Source: Nesterenkonia sp. PF2B19 (GTDB lineage: Bacteria > Actinomycetota > Actinomycetes > Actinomycetales > Micrococcaceae). Taken from it: a stretch of 38,428 nt of DNA. Position numbers and translations under genes: made by a program. Positions 1 to 8,298 of this stretch are shown here, one piece after another (the stretch's first letter is position 1; each line of letters opens with the position of its first letter). The DNA lies in NCBI RefSeq assembly GCF_001758425.2, contig NZ_MDSS02000032.1:1-38428 (forward strand), written 5' to 3'. The notes beneath the pieces were generated by a model. That model was not told where the DNA came from. It saw nothing but the letters and a program-made list of their open reading frames with translations, and did no database searches.

Positions 1-341
1 CGCGCGCGCGCCGAGCAGCGGCGCGCTGGCTCGCCGCCCTGGGCCTGGCCGGATTCGAGCAGCGCCGCCCCGGGCAGCTCTCAGGCGGACAGGCCCAGCG
101 GGTGGCCATCGCCCGGGCCCAGGTCAACGAGCCGGCCGTGGTGTTCGCCGACGAGCCCACCGGTGCGCTGGACTCCGCGACCTCCGAGTCGGTGCTCGAC
201 GCCCTGCTGAGCTCCACCGTCTCGCGGGGAGCCCCGCTGGTCATGGTCACCCATGACGAGTCCGTGGCCGCCCGCTGTTCGCGGCTGATCCGCCTGCAGG
301 ACGGCCGCGTGGTCCACGACTCCGCGGAGGTGGCCGCATGA
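1..341 (+). CDS. ABC transporter ATP-binding protein, 3' part only
   Basis: The reading frame is open from the left window edge to a TGA at 339-341, so the N-terminal half with the Walker A motif lies outside the window. Visible in order are the ABC signature LSGGQ followed by QRVAIARA, a Walker B with catalytic glutamate (VVFADEPTGALDS) and the H-loop (VTHD). The PTGALD form is typical of the MacB/LolD/BceA group of ATPases that energise FtsX-type permeases. The stop overlaps the start of the permease gene (ATGA at 338-341), so the two are translationally coupled and almost certainly form one transporter. The substrate cannot be told; peptide or antibiotic efflux, or lipoprotein release, are the common roles of this group. 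Confidence 0.93.
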   Translation, partial: RARRAAARWLAALGLAGFEQRRPGQLSGGQAQRVAIARAQVNEPAVVFADEPTGALDSATSESVLDALLSSTVSRGAPLVMVTHDESVAARCSRLIRLQDGRVVHDSAEVAA

Positions 342-1642
342 ACCGCCTGTTCCTGTCTCGGCTGTTCAGCCAGCGGGAGGTCTGGACGCTGCCGGTGGCG
401 GCCTTCTCGATCACCAGCGGCATCGCCTACATGGTGGTGGGCGGGGCGGCCTGGTTCTTCCGGATCGAGGGGGAGCTGGCCGGCCTCTACATGGTGCTGG
501 CCGCCGTCGCGCTGGTGCTGCTGACGGTGCCCATGGTGCTCCTCATGGCGTCCTCGGCGCGGCTGATGGCCCGCCGTCGGGACGAACGGCTCTCCAGCCT
601 GCGGCTGCTCGGAGCCTCCGGCCGTCAGCTGCGCGGTCTGGCGCTGGCCGAGTCCGCGGTGCTGGCGGTCGCCGGCGTCGTCGGTGGGGCCGTCCTGTAC
701 CTGGCGCTGATGCCGCTGGTCGGGCTGCTGCCCTTCGCCGGCGAACGCATGGGGGTGGACGGGCTGTGGATGGGCCCGCTCATGCTGGTGGGCACCGCGG
801 CCGTGCTGGTGCTGGTGGCGGTGGCCAGTGCGGCGGTCGGGATGCGACGCATCGAGATCACGCCTCTGGGCGTGCGCACCCGCACCCTCCCGGCACGCGT
901 CCACTGGGTACGCCTGCTCGTCGCCGGTGCGGGTTTCGTGATAGCCCAGACGCTGGCTCAGGTGTTGGGCGTGGGGTCCATGGCCGTGGTGCTGACCATG
1001 GTGCTGGCGGCGATCGCGGTGCCGTTGGTGGCGATCCACCTGCTGGGGCCGTGGGTGCTGAAGATCGTCACCGGCTGGCAGCTCCGCCGGGCGGGGACGG
1101 CGGAACGGCTCATCGCCGCGCGCAGCGTGCTGGAGTCGCCGCAGCAGATGTGGCAGCAGGTCGGCGGCGTCGCGATCACCACCTATGTGGGGGTGATCGC
1201 CGGCGCCGGGATGGGCCTGGCCTCCCTCGGGGCGAGCGGCTCGGTGGACCCCACGGACCTGATGCTGCTGGGTGATGTCCAGCGCGGCGTGCTGCTGACG
1301 CTGGCGGTGTCGTTCGTGATGACAGCCTGCGCGGTGGGCATCAGCCAGACCGCCCAGGTGCTGGACCGGCGGGACCTGTACTCTTCGCTGGCCAAGATGG
1401 GCTTCGAACTGCCCCAGCTGGCGGCCATCCGCCGGCTGGCGGTGATGCGCTCGCTGCTGGCGGTGGTGCTCATCGCCGTGCTGGCCGCGGCGTCGACCGC
1501 GCTGCCGCTGGTGGGTGCTGCGGTGCTGCTGGCTCCGGCCTCAGCCGCCACCGTGGCCGGGGTGCTGGTGCTCGGTGTGCTGGTGGTGCTGCTCGGCGTG
1601 CTCGCCAGCCGACCCACGCTTCGTCGGGTCATCGCCGTCTGA
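338..1642 (+). CDS. FtsX-like ABC transporter permease
   Basis: A 434-residue polytopic membrane protein, coupled by ATGA overlap to the ATPase before it. Hydrophobic segments occur near residues 20-45, 50-75, 105-130, 145-170, 195-240, 285-305, 320-340 and 370-430. The arrangement is a duplicated FtsX-type membrane domain without a large extracellular MacB domain. The cytosolic loop after the second helix (MARRRDERLSSLRLLGAS) is the usual coupling loop that contacts the ATPase in this family. Length and layout resemble the permeases of small two-gene actinobacterial exporters. The substrate is unknown. No response regulator or histidine kinase is visible within the window, so a Bce-type antibiotic sensing module cannot be claimed. 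Confidence 0.88.
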   Translation: MNRLFLSRLFSQREVWTLPVAAFSITSGIAYMVVGGAAWFFRIEGELAGLYMVLAAVALVLLTVPMVLLMASSARLMARRRDERLSSLRLLGASGRQLRGLALAESAVLAVAGVVGGAVLYLALMPLVGLLPFAGERMGVDGLWMGPLMLVGTAAVLVLVAVASAAVGMRRIEITPLGVRTRTLPARVHWVRLLVAGAGFVIAQTLAQVLGVGSMAVVLTMVLAAIAVPLVAIHLLGPWVLKIVTGWQLRRAGTAERLIAARSVLESPQQMWQQVGGVAITTYVGVIAGAGMGLASLGASGSVDPTDLMLLGDVQRGVLLTLAVSFVMTACAVGISQTAQVLDRRDLYSSLAKMGFELPQLAAIRRLAVMRSLLAVVLIAVLAAASTALPLVGAAVLLAPASAATVAGVLVLGVLVVLLGVLASRPTLRRVIAV

Positions 1643-1701
1643 GGAGACGGCCTCGGACTGAGCGGGCCGCTGCGGACTGGGCCGTCCTGGACCGATGCCA
1701 C

Positions 1702-1707
1702 TAGGCT
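1702..1707 (+). promoter_or_regulatory. candidate -10 element of hemD
   Basis: TAGGCT fits the actinobacterial -10 consensus TANNNT and lies 40 nt before the GTG start of hemD. No convincing -35 is visible. The same hexamer occurs before the DUF2342 gene on the other strand (31164-31169). Confidence 0.35.
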
Positions 1708-1747
1708 CGGAGAGGCCCTGTCCGCCGACCACTTCTCAGGAGTCGCT

Positions 1748-2490
1748 GTGCGCATCGTCCTCACCCGCTGGCCCCATCAGGCCGGGCAGCTGGAGGCCGG
1801 GCTGCGCGAGGTCGGGGTCGACGTCGGGTTCCTCCCGGTGACCGAGCAGCGGCTGCCGCAGGACCTTGGGGAGCTGCAGGCCGCCGTCGCCGACCTGGCC
1901 GCGGGGCGTGTCGACTGGCTGCTGCTGACATCACGCACCACCGTCTGGGCTCTGCAGCAGGCGGGCTGGGACGGCACTGTGCCGTCGGGGACCAGGATCG
2001 GGGTGACCGGGTCTGGCACCGCCCAGGCTCTGCCCCGCGGATCCGAAGACGTGTGGATGCCGCACCGCGAGGCCAGCGCTGCGGGAATCCTCACCTGCCT
2101 CCCGGACGCTGAGCCCGGAGAGCGGGTGCTGCTGCCGCAGTCGGCGCAGGCCCGGCCGCAGCTGGTGGAGGGGCTGAGAGCCTCCGGTCGTGACGTCACC
2201 CAGGTGACGGCCTATGAGACGGTCAGCAGGGTGACGGACGGGGGTCTCCCGCCGTCGCAGGACCCCGGGGCCCTGGGGCCGGGAGATCTCACCGACGCCG
2301 ACGTCGTGCTGGTCACCAGTTCGTCCGCGGCCCGGGCGTGGTCGCAGCTGAAGCTCGCCGACGGCGTGAGGCCACGGCTGCTGGCGATCGGGCGGCCGAC
2401 GCCGTCGCGCTGGCTGAGCTGGGGCTCCCGGCACGCACCTTGGACGGGGTGTCGGCCGGCGCGGTGATGCGCGCGCTGCGGCGAGGGTGA
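1748..2490 (+). CDS. hemD: uroporphyrinogen-III synthase (one-base frameshift near the 3' end)
   Basis: HemD cyclises hydroxymethylbilane to uroporphyrinogen III. The protein begins MRIVLTRWPHQAGQL, the normal HemD N-terminus, behind a ribosome site AGGAG at 1738-1742. Conserved features are the serine/threonine-rich stretch WLLLTSRTTVWAL, the segment VTAYETV and the late segment VVLVTSSSAARAW. As read, the frame runs into an unrelated tail and stops at 2467. Moving back one base at about 2390-2395 (run CGGGCGGCC) restores a normal C-terminus, including ADAVALAELGLPARTLDGVS, ending in a TGA at 2488-2490. One base therefore seems to be missing. hemB and hemL follow, the usual order in Micrococcales; genes earlier in the pathway are not in the window. 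Confidence 0.87.
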
Positions 2491-2573
2491 GGGGCGTGCC
2501 GTCGTCGGGATGGGGCCCGGGCGCTGTGCGCGAACACTCAGGGCAGCTGACGGCAGCGCTCCGGCCGCTTCAC

Positions 2574-2579
2574 TAGAAT
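2574..2579 (+). promoter_or_regulatory. candidate -10 element of hemB
   Basis: TAGAAT is a good match to the TANNNT -10 consensus and lies about 95 nt before the hemB start. It implies that hemB-hemL can be transcribed separately from hemD, with an untranslated leader of roughly 85-90 nt. No clear -35 hexamer is visible at 16-18 nt. Confidence 0.45.
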
Positions 2580-2673
2580 GGGCGGGGATGTCGCTGGCAG
2601 TGCCGCCGCATGTGCCGGGTGTCCCTCGGACCAGTCCGCCGTGTCCTGTCCACCAGACCCCAGGAGTTCCTGC

Positions 2674-3656
2674 GTGAGTTTCCCCGCCCGCCGCCCGCGT
2701 CGCCTGCGCCGCACCCCTGCACTCCGCCGCCTGGTGGCCGAGACCCGGCTGCACCCGGCCGATCTGATCCTTCCGGTGTTCGTCCGCGAGGGGCTCACCG
2801 AGCCCAGCCCGATCAGCTCCATGCCCGGGGTGGTGCAGCACACCGAGGCCACGCTGCTCGAGGCCGCCGATGAGGCGCGTGAGCTGGGCCTGGGCGGGAT
2901 CATGCTCTTCGGAATCCCCGCCGTCCGTGACGCCTCCGGCACGGCATCCCTGGACCCGGAGGGCATCCTGAACCGCAGCATCCGGGCGGTGAAGGAGCGT
3001 GTGGGGGAGGAGCTGCCGGTGATGAGCGACCTCTGCCTGGACGAGTTCACCGACCACGGCCACTGCGGGGTGCTCACCGCCGACGGGGCGGTCGACAATG
3101 ACGCCACGCTGGAGATCTACGCGCAGATGGGTGTGGCCCAGGCCGAGGCCGGCGCCGACGTCGTCGCGCCCTCCGGCATGATGGACGGCCAGGTGGCGGT
3201 GATTCGCCAGGCGTTGGACGACGCCGGCCACCAGGACGTGCCGATCCTCGCCTATTCGGCCAAGTACGCCTCGGCCTTCTACGGTCCCTTCCGGGAGGCG
3301 GTGGACTCCCAGCTTTCCGGGGACCGACGCACCTACCAGATGGACGCGCCCAACCGGACAGAGGCGCTGCGCGAGGCGGAGCTGGACATCACCGAGGGTG
3401 CGGACATGATCATGGTCAAGCCCGCCACCGCCTACCTGGACATCCTGGCCGACGTCGCCGAGATCAGCGACGTGCCCGTGGCGGCCTATCAGGTCAGCGG
3501 TGAGTACGCGATGATCGAGCAGCCGCCGCCCGGGGGTGGATCGACCGCCGGGCCGTGATCCTGGAGTCCATCACCGCCATCCGCCGCGCCGGCGCCACGA
3601 ACGTGCTGACCTATCACGCCGCCGAGATCGCCGGCTGGCTGCGCGAGAATTCCTGA
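2674..3656 (+). CDS. hemB: delta-aminolevulinic acid dehydratase (porphobilinogen synthase), one-base frameshift
   Basis: HemB condenses two 5-aminolevulinate molecules into porphobilinogen. I chose GTG at 2674 because CAGGAG lies 7 nt before it and the product then starts [20 protein letters not shown], as the family does; an earlier in-frame ATG at 2578 has no such support. The two active-site lysines are visible: K197 (AYSAKYAS) and K249 ([10 protein letters not shown]). The metal-site region reads C121-L-D123 and C131 ([11 protein letters not shown]), so one of the three zinc cysteines is an aspartate. The frame breaks after EYAMIE at about 3517-3522. Restoring one base (GAG GCA GCC) gives the conserved end with [16 protein letters not shown] and [14 protein letters not shown], ending at 3656. 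As read it would stop early at 3558. Confidence 0.92.
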
Positions 3657-3686
3657 CCTGTAGACCCTGTGATGCGAGAGGACTCC

Positions 3687-5012
3687 GTGACGAACCCCCA
3701 GACCAACCAGCAGCTCTTCGACTCCGCCCGCGACCTGATGCCCGGCGGGGTGAACTCCCCGGTGCGGGCCTTCGGCTCGGTCGGAGGGACCCCGGCGTTC
3801 ATGGTCTCCGCCGAGGGGCCCTACCTCACCGACGCCGAGGGCACGCAGTACGTGGACCTCGTCGGCTCCTGGGGGCCGGCGCTGCTGGGGCACAAGCCCC
3901 CGCAGGTCATCGAGGCCGTGCACGCCGCCGTCGACGCCGGCCTGGGCTTCGGCACCTCCCATCCCGCCGAGACGCGACTGGCCGAGCTGGTGCGCTCCCG
4001 GGTTCAGGATGAGGCCGGGCGCGGCGCGGAGATGATCCGCATGGTCTCCACCGGCACGGAAGCCACGATGACGGCCATCCGCCTGGCCCGAGGCGCCACC
4101 GGACGGAACCTGGTGATCAAGTTCGCCGGCTGCTACCACGGGCATTCGGACGGGCTGCTGGCCGCCGCCGGCTCAGGCGTGGCCACCCTGGGGCTGCCCG
4201 GCTCGGCCGGGGTGACCGAGGCGCAGGCCTCCGAGACCATCGTGATCGAGTACAACGACCGCGCCGCCCTGGAGCAGGTCTTCGCCGAGCGGGGCGACGA
4301 CGTCGCCGCCGTCATCACCGAGGCCACCCCGGCGAACATGGGCGTGGTGCCCCCGGGGGAGGGCTTCAACGCCTTCATCCGGGAGATCACCTCCCGGCAC
4401 GGTGCGCTGATGATCTTCGACGAGGTCATGACCGGCTTCCGCATCACCGAGGCCGGGTACTGGGGCGCCTCCGGCCGGGTGGAGGGCTGGCTCCCGGACC
4501 TGTTCACGTTCGGGAAGGTCATCGGCGGGGGGCTTCCCACCGCCGCGGTGGCCGGACGGCGCGAGATCATGGAGCACCTGGCGCCCACCGGGCCCGTCTA
4601 CCACGCGGGCACGCTCTCCGGAAACCCGGTGGCGATGGCCGCCGGTGTGGCCACCCTCGAGCACGCCACCGCGGAGGTGTACCAGCACATCGACCGGCAG
4701 GCCGACGTCGTGGCCTCCGCCTTGGGAGAGGCGCTGGACGCCGCCGGGGTGGACCACTCCATCCAGAAGGTCGGCTCCCTGTTCTCCGTGGCCTTCGGCA
4801 CCTCGGCCGCCGGAGTGAGCAACTACGCGCAGGCGCAGGCTCAGGAGGCCTTCCGCTACGGGCCGTTCTTCCACGCCATGCTGGAGGCCGGGGTGTACCT
4901 GCCGCCCAGCGTGTTCGAGGCCTGGTTCCTCTCCGCCGCCCACGACGACGCCGCCGTCCAGCGGATCCTCGACGCCCTGCCGAAGGCGGCCGAGGCTGCC
5001 GCAGCCGCATAG
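3687..5012 (+). CDS. hemL: glutamate-1-semialdehyde 2,1-aminomutase
   Basis: HemL isomerises glutamate-1-semialdehyde to 5-aminolevulinate, the substrate of HemB, so its place directly behind hemB is functional. It is a PLP-dependent class III aminotransferase-fold enzyme. Visible are the N-terminal family signature [13 protein letters not shown], the phosphate-binding region [15 protein letters not shown], the aspartate motif [11 protein letters not shown] and the PLP lysine K277 in [13 protein letters not shown] prefer GTG at 3687 because GAGAGGA precedes it at a normal distance and the product matches the family N-terminus; GTG at 3669 and ATG at 3672 are in-frame alternatives. About 441 residues, full length. 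It starts about 30 nt after the reconstructed hemB stop, consistent with one operon. Confidence 0.96.
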   Translation: MTNPQTNQQLFDSARDLMPGGVNSPVRAFGSVGGTPAFMVSAEGPYLTDAEGTQYVDLVGSWGPALLGHKPPQVIEAVHAAVDAGLGFGTSHPAETRLAELVRSRVQDEAGRGAEMIRMVSTGTEATMTAIRLARGATGRNLVIKFAGCYHGHSDGLLAAAGSGVATLGLPGSAGVTEAQASETIVIEYNDRAALEQVFAERGDDVAAVITEATPANMGVVPPGEGFNAFIREITSRHGALMIFDEVMTGFRITEAGYWGASGRVEGWLPDLFTFGKVIGGGLPTAAVAGRREIMEHLAPTGPVYHAGTLSGNPVAMAAGVATLEHATAEVYQHIDRQADVVASALGEALDAAGVDHSIQKVGSLFSVAFGTSAAGVSNYAQAQAQEAFRYGPFFHAMLEAGVYLPPSVFEAWFLSAAHDDAAVQRILDALPKAAEAAAAA

Positions 5013-5018
5013 ACAGAT

Positions 5019-5096
5019 CGAGTGGCCACGAATCACCGGATCTCCGGGGTGACACGCCGTGTCAGAGCCCCAGATGCCGTGATTCGTGGCCACTCG
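5019..5096. terminator. long dyad element between convergent hemL and sulfatase genes
   Basis: Perfect 18-nt inverted repeats CGAGTGGCCACGAATCAC (5019-5036) and its complement (5079-5096) enclose a 42-nt centre. The centre contains a second perfect hairpin, TGACAC-GCC-GTGTCA (5050-5064), and further partial pairing (ATCT/AGAT, GG/CC). The whole folds as one long imperfect hairpin of about 78 nt. It sits exactly between the stops of two convergent genes, which suits a bidirectional terminator, although no T-run follows. The exactness of the arms is unusual for a simple terminator, so it may be a dispersed palindromic repeat. See also 36047-36104. Confidence 0.75.
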
Positions 5097-5113
5097 TTGT
5101 TCTGCGGGCTGCG

Positions 5114-6718
5114 TCAGCTCGCCGACTGGCGGATGGTGCCGTACTTCAGGGCGGACCAGAAGTCTCCGCGCACGTAGCGCTGCTCCGGGTCCGGGTCGAA
5201 GTCGAAGCTGCGCGCCTGACCCTTGCTCAGCGCCTCGGCCACCAGACGCCGCCGGCGCTGGCTGGCTCGGACCTGGTCTTCGAGCGTGGCGAGGTCGTAG
5301 CGGGCGTCCAGCTCACCGCGCAGGGCGGTGACGACGTCGGCGTAGGCCGGGTCGTCGGCCACATTGCGCAGTTCGTCAGGATCGGCCTGCAGGTCGAACA
5401 GCTGATCCGGGTCGCCGGGGCAGGTGATGAACTTGTGCGGCCCACGGACGATGGTCAGCTGCGGGCGCACGGTGCCTTCGGCGAGATACTCGATGACGAC
5501 GTCCCGGCTGTCCGGGTCGAGCTCTCCGGCGGCCTCCTTCCGGGCGATCTCCAGCATGGAGTCCCCGCGGGTCTCTGCCGCGGGGGCCTGCCCCAGCTGC
5601 AGCAGCGTGGGCATCAGGTCCAGCAGAGAGACCGGGGTCCGGTACCGGCCCTTCTGCACCAGGTGCTCCGGTCCGTGGATGATCATCGGGACTCGTGCGG
5701 ACTGCTCGTAGGGGGACATCTTGTACCAGAGGCCCTTCTCACCGAGCATGTCGCCGTGGTCGGAGGTGACGATGATGACCGTGTTATCCATCAGCCCCAG
5801 CTTCTCCAGCTGCGCCCGGATGCGCCCCACGTGGTCGTCGATGTAGCTGACGGCCGCGTAGTAGGCGTGACGGGCCCGCCGCACCTCGTCGATGCCGGGG
5901 TCCCGGAGGTCGAAGCCGCTCATCGCCCGCAGCCGGTGGCTGTGCGGGTCGGAGGCCGGGTCCGGGACCTCCGGATGGGCGGGGTCCGGGATGTCTCCGT
6001 CGCCGAACCGGACCCAGTGCTCCTGGGGCGGCTCGTAGGGGTCATGCGGGTGGATGAAGCTGGACACCATCAGGAACGGCCGGGCCTGCTCTCCGTGGGC
6101 TTCGGCCCACTGGCGGGCCCGGACCCGGTCGTTGAGATGGCGCAGCGTGCGGAAGGCCACCTCGTCGTCGAAGTCCTGCTGGACCGAGGCTTCTGAGACC
6201 CCGGCGTCGAAGACGGCCTCGGCGTCGTGGTACCACTGCAGCTTCTGGTCGAAGGGCAGGTCCCAGTCCGGGACCATGTCCAGGTCCGCCGGGTAGACGT
6301 CGGTGGTGAGCCGCTCCTCGAATCCGTGGTGCTGGTCGGCGCCGATGAAGTGCATCCGGCCCACCAGGGCGGTGTGGTAGCCGGCGTTGCGCAGGTGGTG
6401 CGCGAAGGTCGGCTCGGAGGAGGCGAAGTCATCGCCGTTGTCGAAGCAGCCCAGCTCGGAGGGCATGGTGCCGGTCATCATCGAGGCACGGGACGGCGCA
6501 CACAGCGGAGTGTTGCAGTAGGCCCGGTCAAAGACCGCGCCCTCGGCGGCCAACGCGTCGATGTGCGGCGTCTTGGCTGCCTCGTCGCCGTAGGCGCCCA
6601 GGGCCTGGGCGGCCATCTGGTCGGCCTGGATGACCACGATGTTCGGAGGGGAGACGGTAGCTCCGTCAGCAGGGGGAGACACGGTTCCGTCGTGGTGGGA
6701 GACGTGCTCTTCAGTCAT
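5114..6718 (-). CDS. betC: choline-sulfatase-like type I sulfatase
   Basis: Type I sulfatases hydrolyse sulfate esters with a formylglycine made from a cysteine. The modification signature is visible as C73-A-P-S-R77 (NTPLCAPSRASMMTG), with a metal aspartate early (IVVIQADQ, D33) and the second metal block TSDHGDMLGEKGLWYKMSPY near residue 317. The segment HGFEERLTTDVYPADLDMVP and the C-terminal SQRRRRLVAEAL closely resemble choline-sulfatase BetC, which releases choline from choline-O-sulfate. At 534 residues it is full length. A strong ribosome site (AAGGAGG) lies 8 nt before the ATG. There is no signal peptide, so a cytoplasmic enzyme is expected, as for BetC. The divergent neighbour is the formylglycine-generating enzyme it needs. 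No choline oxidation genes or choline transporter are in the window. Confidence 0.9.
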   Translation of the reverse strand: MTEEHVSHHDGTVSPPADGATVSPPNIVVIQADQMAAQALGAYGDEAAKTPHIDALAAEGAVFDRAYCNTPLCAPSRASMMTGTMPSELGCFDNGDDFASSEPTFAHHLRNAGYHTALVGRMHFIGADQHHGFEERLTTDVYPADLDMVPDWDLPFDQKLQWYHDAEAVFDAGVSEASVQQDFDDEVAFRTLRHLNDRVRARQWAEAHGEQARPFLMVSSFIHPHDPYEPPQEHWVRFGDGDIPDPAHPEVPDPASDPHSHRLRAMSGFDLRDPGIDEVRRARHAYYAAVSYIDDHVGRIRAQLEKLGLMDNTVIIVTSDHGDMLGEKGLWYKMSPYEQSARVPMIIHGPEHLVQKGRYRTPVSLLDLMPTLLQLGQAPAAETRGDSMLEIARKEAAGELDPDSRDVVIEYLAEGTVRPQLTIVRGPHKFITCPGDPDQLFDLQADPDELRNVADDPAYADVVTALRGELDARYDLATLEDQVRASQRRRRLVAEALSKGQARSFDFDPDPEQRYVRGDFWSALKYGTIRQSAS

Positions 6719-6816
6719 CCTGCATCCCTCCTTCTGGGTCTGCGCGTGAGTGTGGACGCCCGTGGAGGCACGGGCCGTGGCCAGCGTACATGTTCGCGAT
6801 GGTTAAGGTGGTGGGG

Positions 6817-7785
6817 ATGGCTTCGACAGATGATGCGCCTCCCTGCTGTGCCGCCTCCCGTGGGGCGTCCGGTCCTGCTTCTCCCGCGGCTTCTGATGTC
6901 TTATCCGACGACGGCGGTGCGGTGGGCTCTGCCGTGCCGGGCCCCAGCAGGGCTGAGCTGGAGACACTGGCCGCCGCGGCTCCGGACGAGTTGGCCCTGG
7001 TGGGGCTCGACGGCGGGGCCTTCCGGATGGGCAGTGAGGATGCGCTGGCCTACCCGCAGGACGGGGAGGGACCGGTGCGGTCGGTGGAGGTGGCGCCCTT
7101 CGCGATCTCGGCGACCACAGTCACGGTGGCGGAGTTCGCGGTGTTCGTGCTGGCCACCGGGCACGTCACCGATGCTCAGCGGTGTGGGGACTCCCTGGTG
7201 TTCGCCGGAAACCTGGCGCCCCAGGCGGCTGAACGGCTGCCCCGGGTGGCGGAGGCTCCTTGGTGGTGCCAGGTGCCGGGGGCGACATGGTTCACCCCGG
7301 AAGGGCCAGGGTCCTCGGTGCGTGGCAGAGAGGACCACCCGGTCACCCATGTCTCGCAACGGGACGCGGTGGCCTATACGGCCTGGCTGGGCGCCCGTCT
7401 GCCATCGGAGCAGGAGTGGGAGTTCGCCGCCCGCGGGGGTCTGGACCAGCAGCCCTACCCGTGGGGTGTGGTGCGCGACCCGGACGGTGTGCGGCGGATG
7501 AACATCTTCCCGGGCACCTTCCCGGATGAGCCGGGCGGCCCGGTGGGGACGGTTCCGGTACGGTCCTTCGAGCCGAACGGCTACGGACTGTTCAACGTGA
7601 CCGGCAATGTGTGGGAATGGACGGCGAGCAGGTGGTCTGGGGACTCGGACGAGCCGGTGATGCGGGGTGGGTCGTACATGTGCCACGAGTCCTATTGCCG
7701 GAGATACCGGACCTCGGCGCGCAGCTCCGCGACGGCGGACACGTCCTTGGGGCATGCCGGGTTCCGGGTGGCGTTGAGTCGGTGA
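6817..7785 (+). CDS. formylglycine-generating enzyme (SUMF1 family)
   Basis: FGE oxidises the cysteine of the C-x-P-x-R motif in sulfatases to C-alpha-formylglycine. The fold-defining segments are present: GGAFRMGS, a central block HPVTHVSQRDAVAYTAWLG then RLPSEQEWEFAARGG, NVTGNVWEWTASRW and RGGSYMCHESYCRRYRTSAR. The two cysteines C289 and C294 correspond to the copper-binding catalytic pair. I chose ATG at 6817 because AAGGTGG lies 5 nt upstream; ATG codons at 6790 and 6799 are in frame. The first 40 or so residues are disordered and contain C10-C11-A-A-S-R15, which resembles a sulfatase modification site (see findings). It is divergent from the sulfatase gene, so the two probably form a substrate/maturase pair sharing the 6719-6816 control region. 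Confidence 0.93.
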   Translation: MASTDDAPPCCAASRGASGPASPAASDVLSDDGGAVGSAVPGPSRAELETLAAAAPDELALVGLDGGAFRMGSEDALAYPQDGEGPVRSVEVAPFAISATTVTVAEFAVFVLATGHVTDAQRCGDSLVFAGNLAPQAAERLPRVAEAPWWCQVPGATWFTPEGPGSSVRGREDHPVTHVSQRDAVAYTAWLGARLPSEQEWEFAARGGLDQQPYPWGVVRDPDGVRRMNIFPGTFPDEPGGPVGTVPVRSFEPNGYGLFNVTGNVWEWTASRWSGDSDEPVMRGGSYMCHESYCRRYRTSARSSATADTSLGHAGFRVALSR

Positions 7786-7827
7786 TCTCGGGGCCGGAGC
7801 GGGGTCTGTGGCGTCGGGATGATGAGG

Positions 7828-8286
7828 TCAGGTGAGTTCGGAGTGTTTCTGGGGGTCGTGGGAGATCACGGACTGCAGCGGTGCGACGGCGAGTGTGGCG
7901 ATGGCCAGGCAGGCGAGGGCGTAGCCGACGTGGCTGTTGAGGGAGTCGCGCAGATGCGGAAGCACCCACATGAGCACGGCCATGAGGGCGGCCGTAAGGG
8001 CCATCATCGGCATCGCGGCGCCGGTGAGGCGCGTGGCGCCGTGGGAGCGCATCCAGTAGTGGATGGACCCGATCACGGCACCACCGAAGAGGACGGTGTT
8101 CAGGAGAAACAGGATCCAGTAGCCGGTTGAGCGGTCTTCGGAGAGAACCGGCAGGGACCCGTGGCCGAAGAAGAAGGCGGTTGCGGAGACTGTCAGCAGA
8201 AACGCGGCCCAGCCGTCATGGGGCGCCCCGAGCGCGGGCTTCTCCGGGGAGGCGTCCTGAATCTGTGCTGTCTGTGAATCAGCCAT
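7828..8286 (-). CDS. small integral membrane protein, function unknown
   Basis: A 152-residue protein that I do not assign to a named family. After about 25 polar residues it has four likely membrane helices: near residues 27-48 (FLLTVSATAFFFGHG), 57-78 (YWILFLLNTVLFGGAVIG), 88-110 (GAAMPMMALTAALMAVLMWV) and 120-140 (GYALACLAIATLAVAPL). The C-terminus is short and polar. The ribosome site GAGGTGG lies just before the ATG. It starts 12 nt after the stop of the DnaQ-like exonuclease gene and is probably co-transcribed with it, but nothing in the sequence links the two functions. Confidence 0.75.
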   Translation of the reverse strand: MADSQTAQIQDASPEKPALGAPHDGWAAFLLTVSATAFFFGHGSLPVLSEDRSTGYWILFLLNTVLFGGAVIGSIHYWMRSHGATRLTGAAMPMMALTAALMAVLMWVLPHLRDSLNSHVGYALACLAIATLAVAPLQSVISHDPQKHSELT

Positions 8287-8298
8287 GGAACCACCTCA

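Noticed and set aside
1-12. CG dinucleotide run at the window start as Z-DNA or a repeat element
   Set aside because: It is short, inside the coding frame of the ABC ATPase, and expected by chance at this GC content.
1643-1747. Terminator after the ABC permease (GACGGCC ... GGCCGTC)
   Set aside because: A 7-bp stem with a loop of more than 20 nt is too weak to claim.
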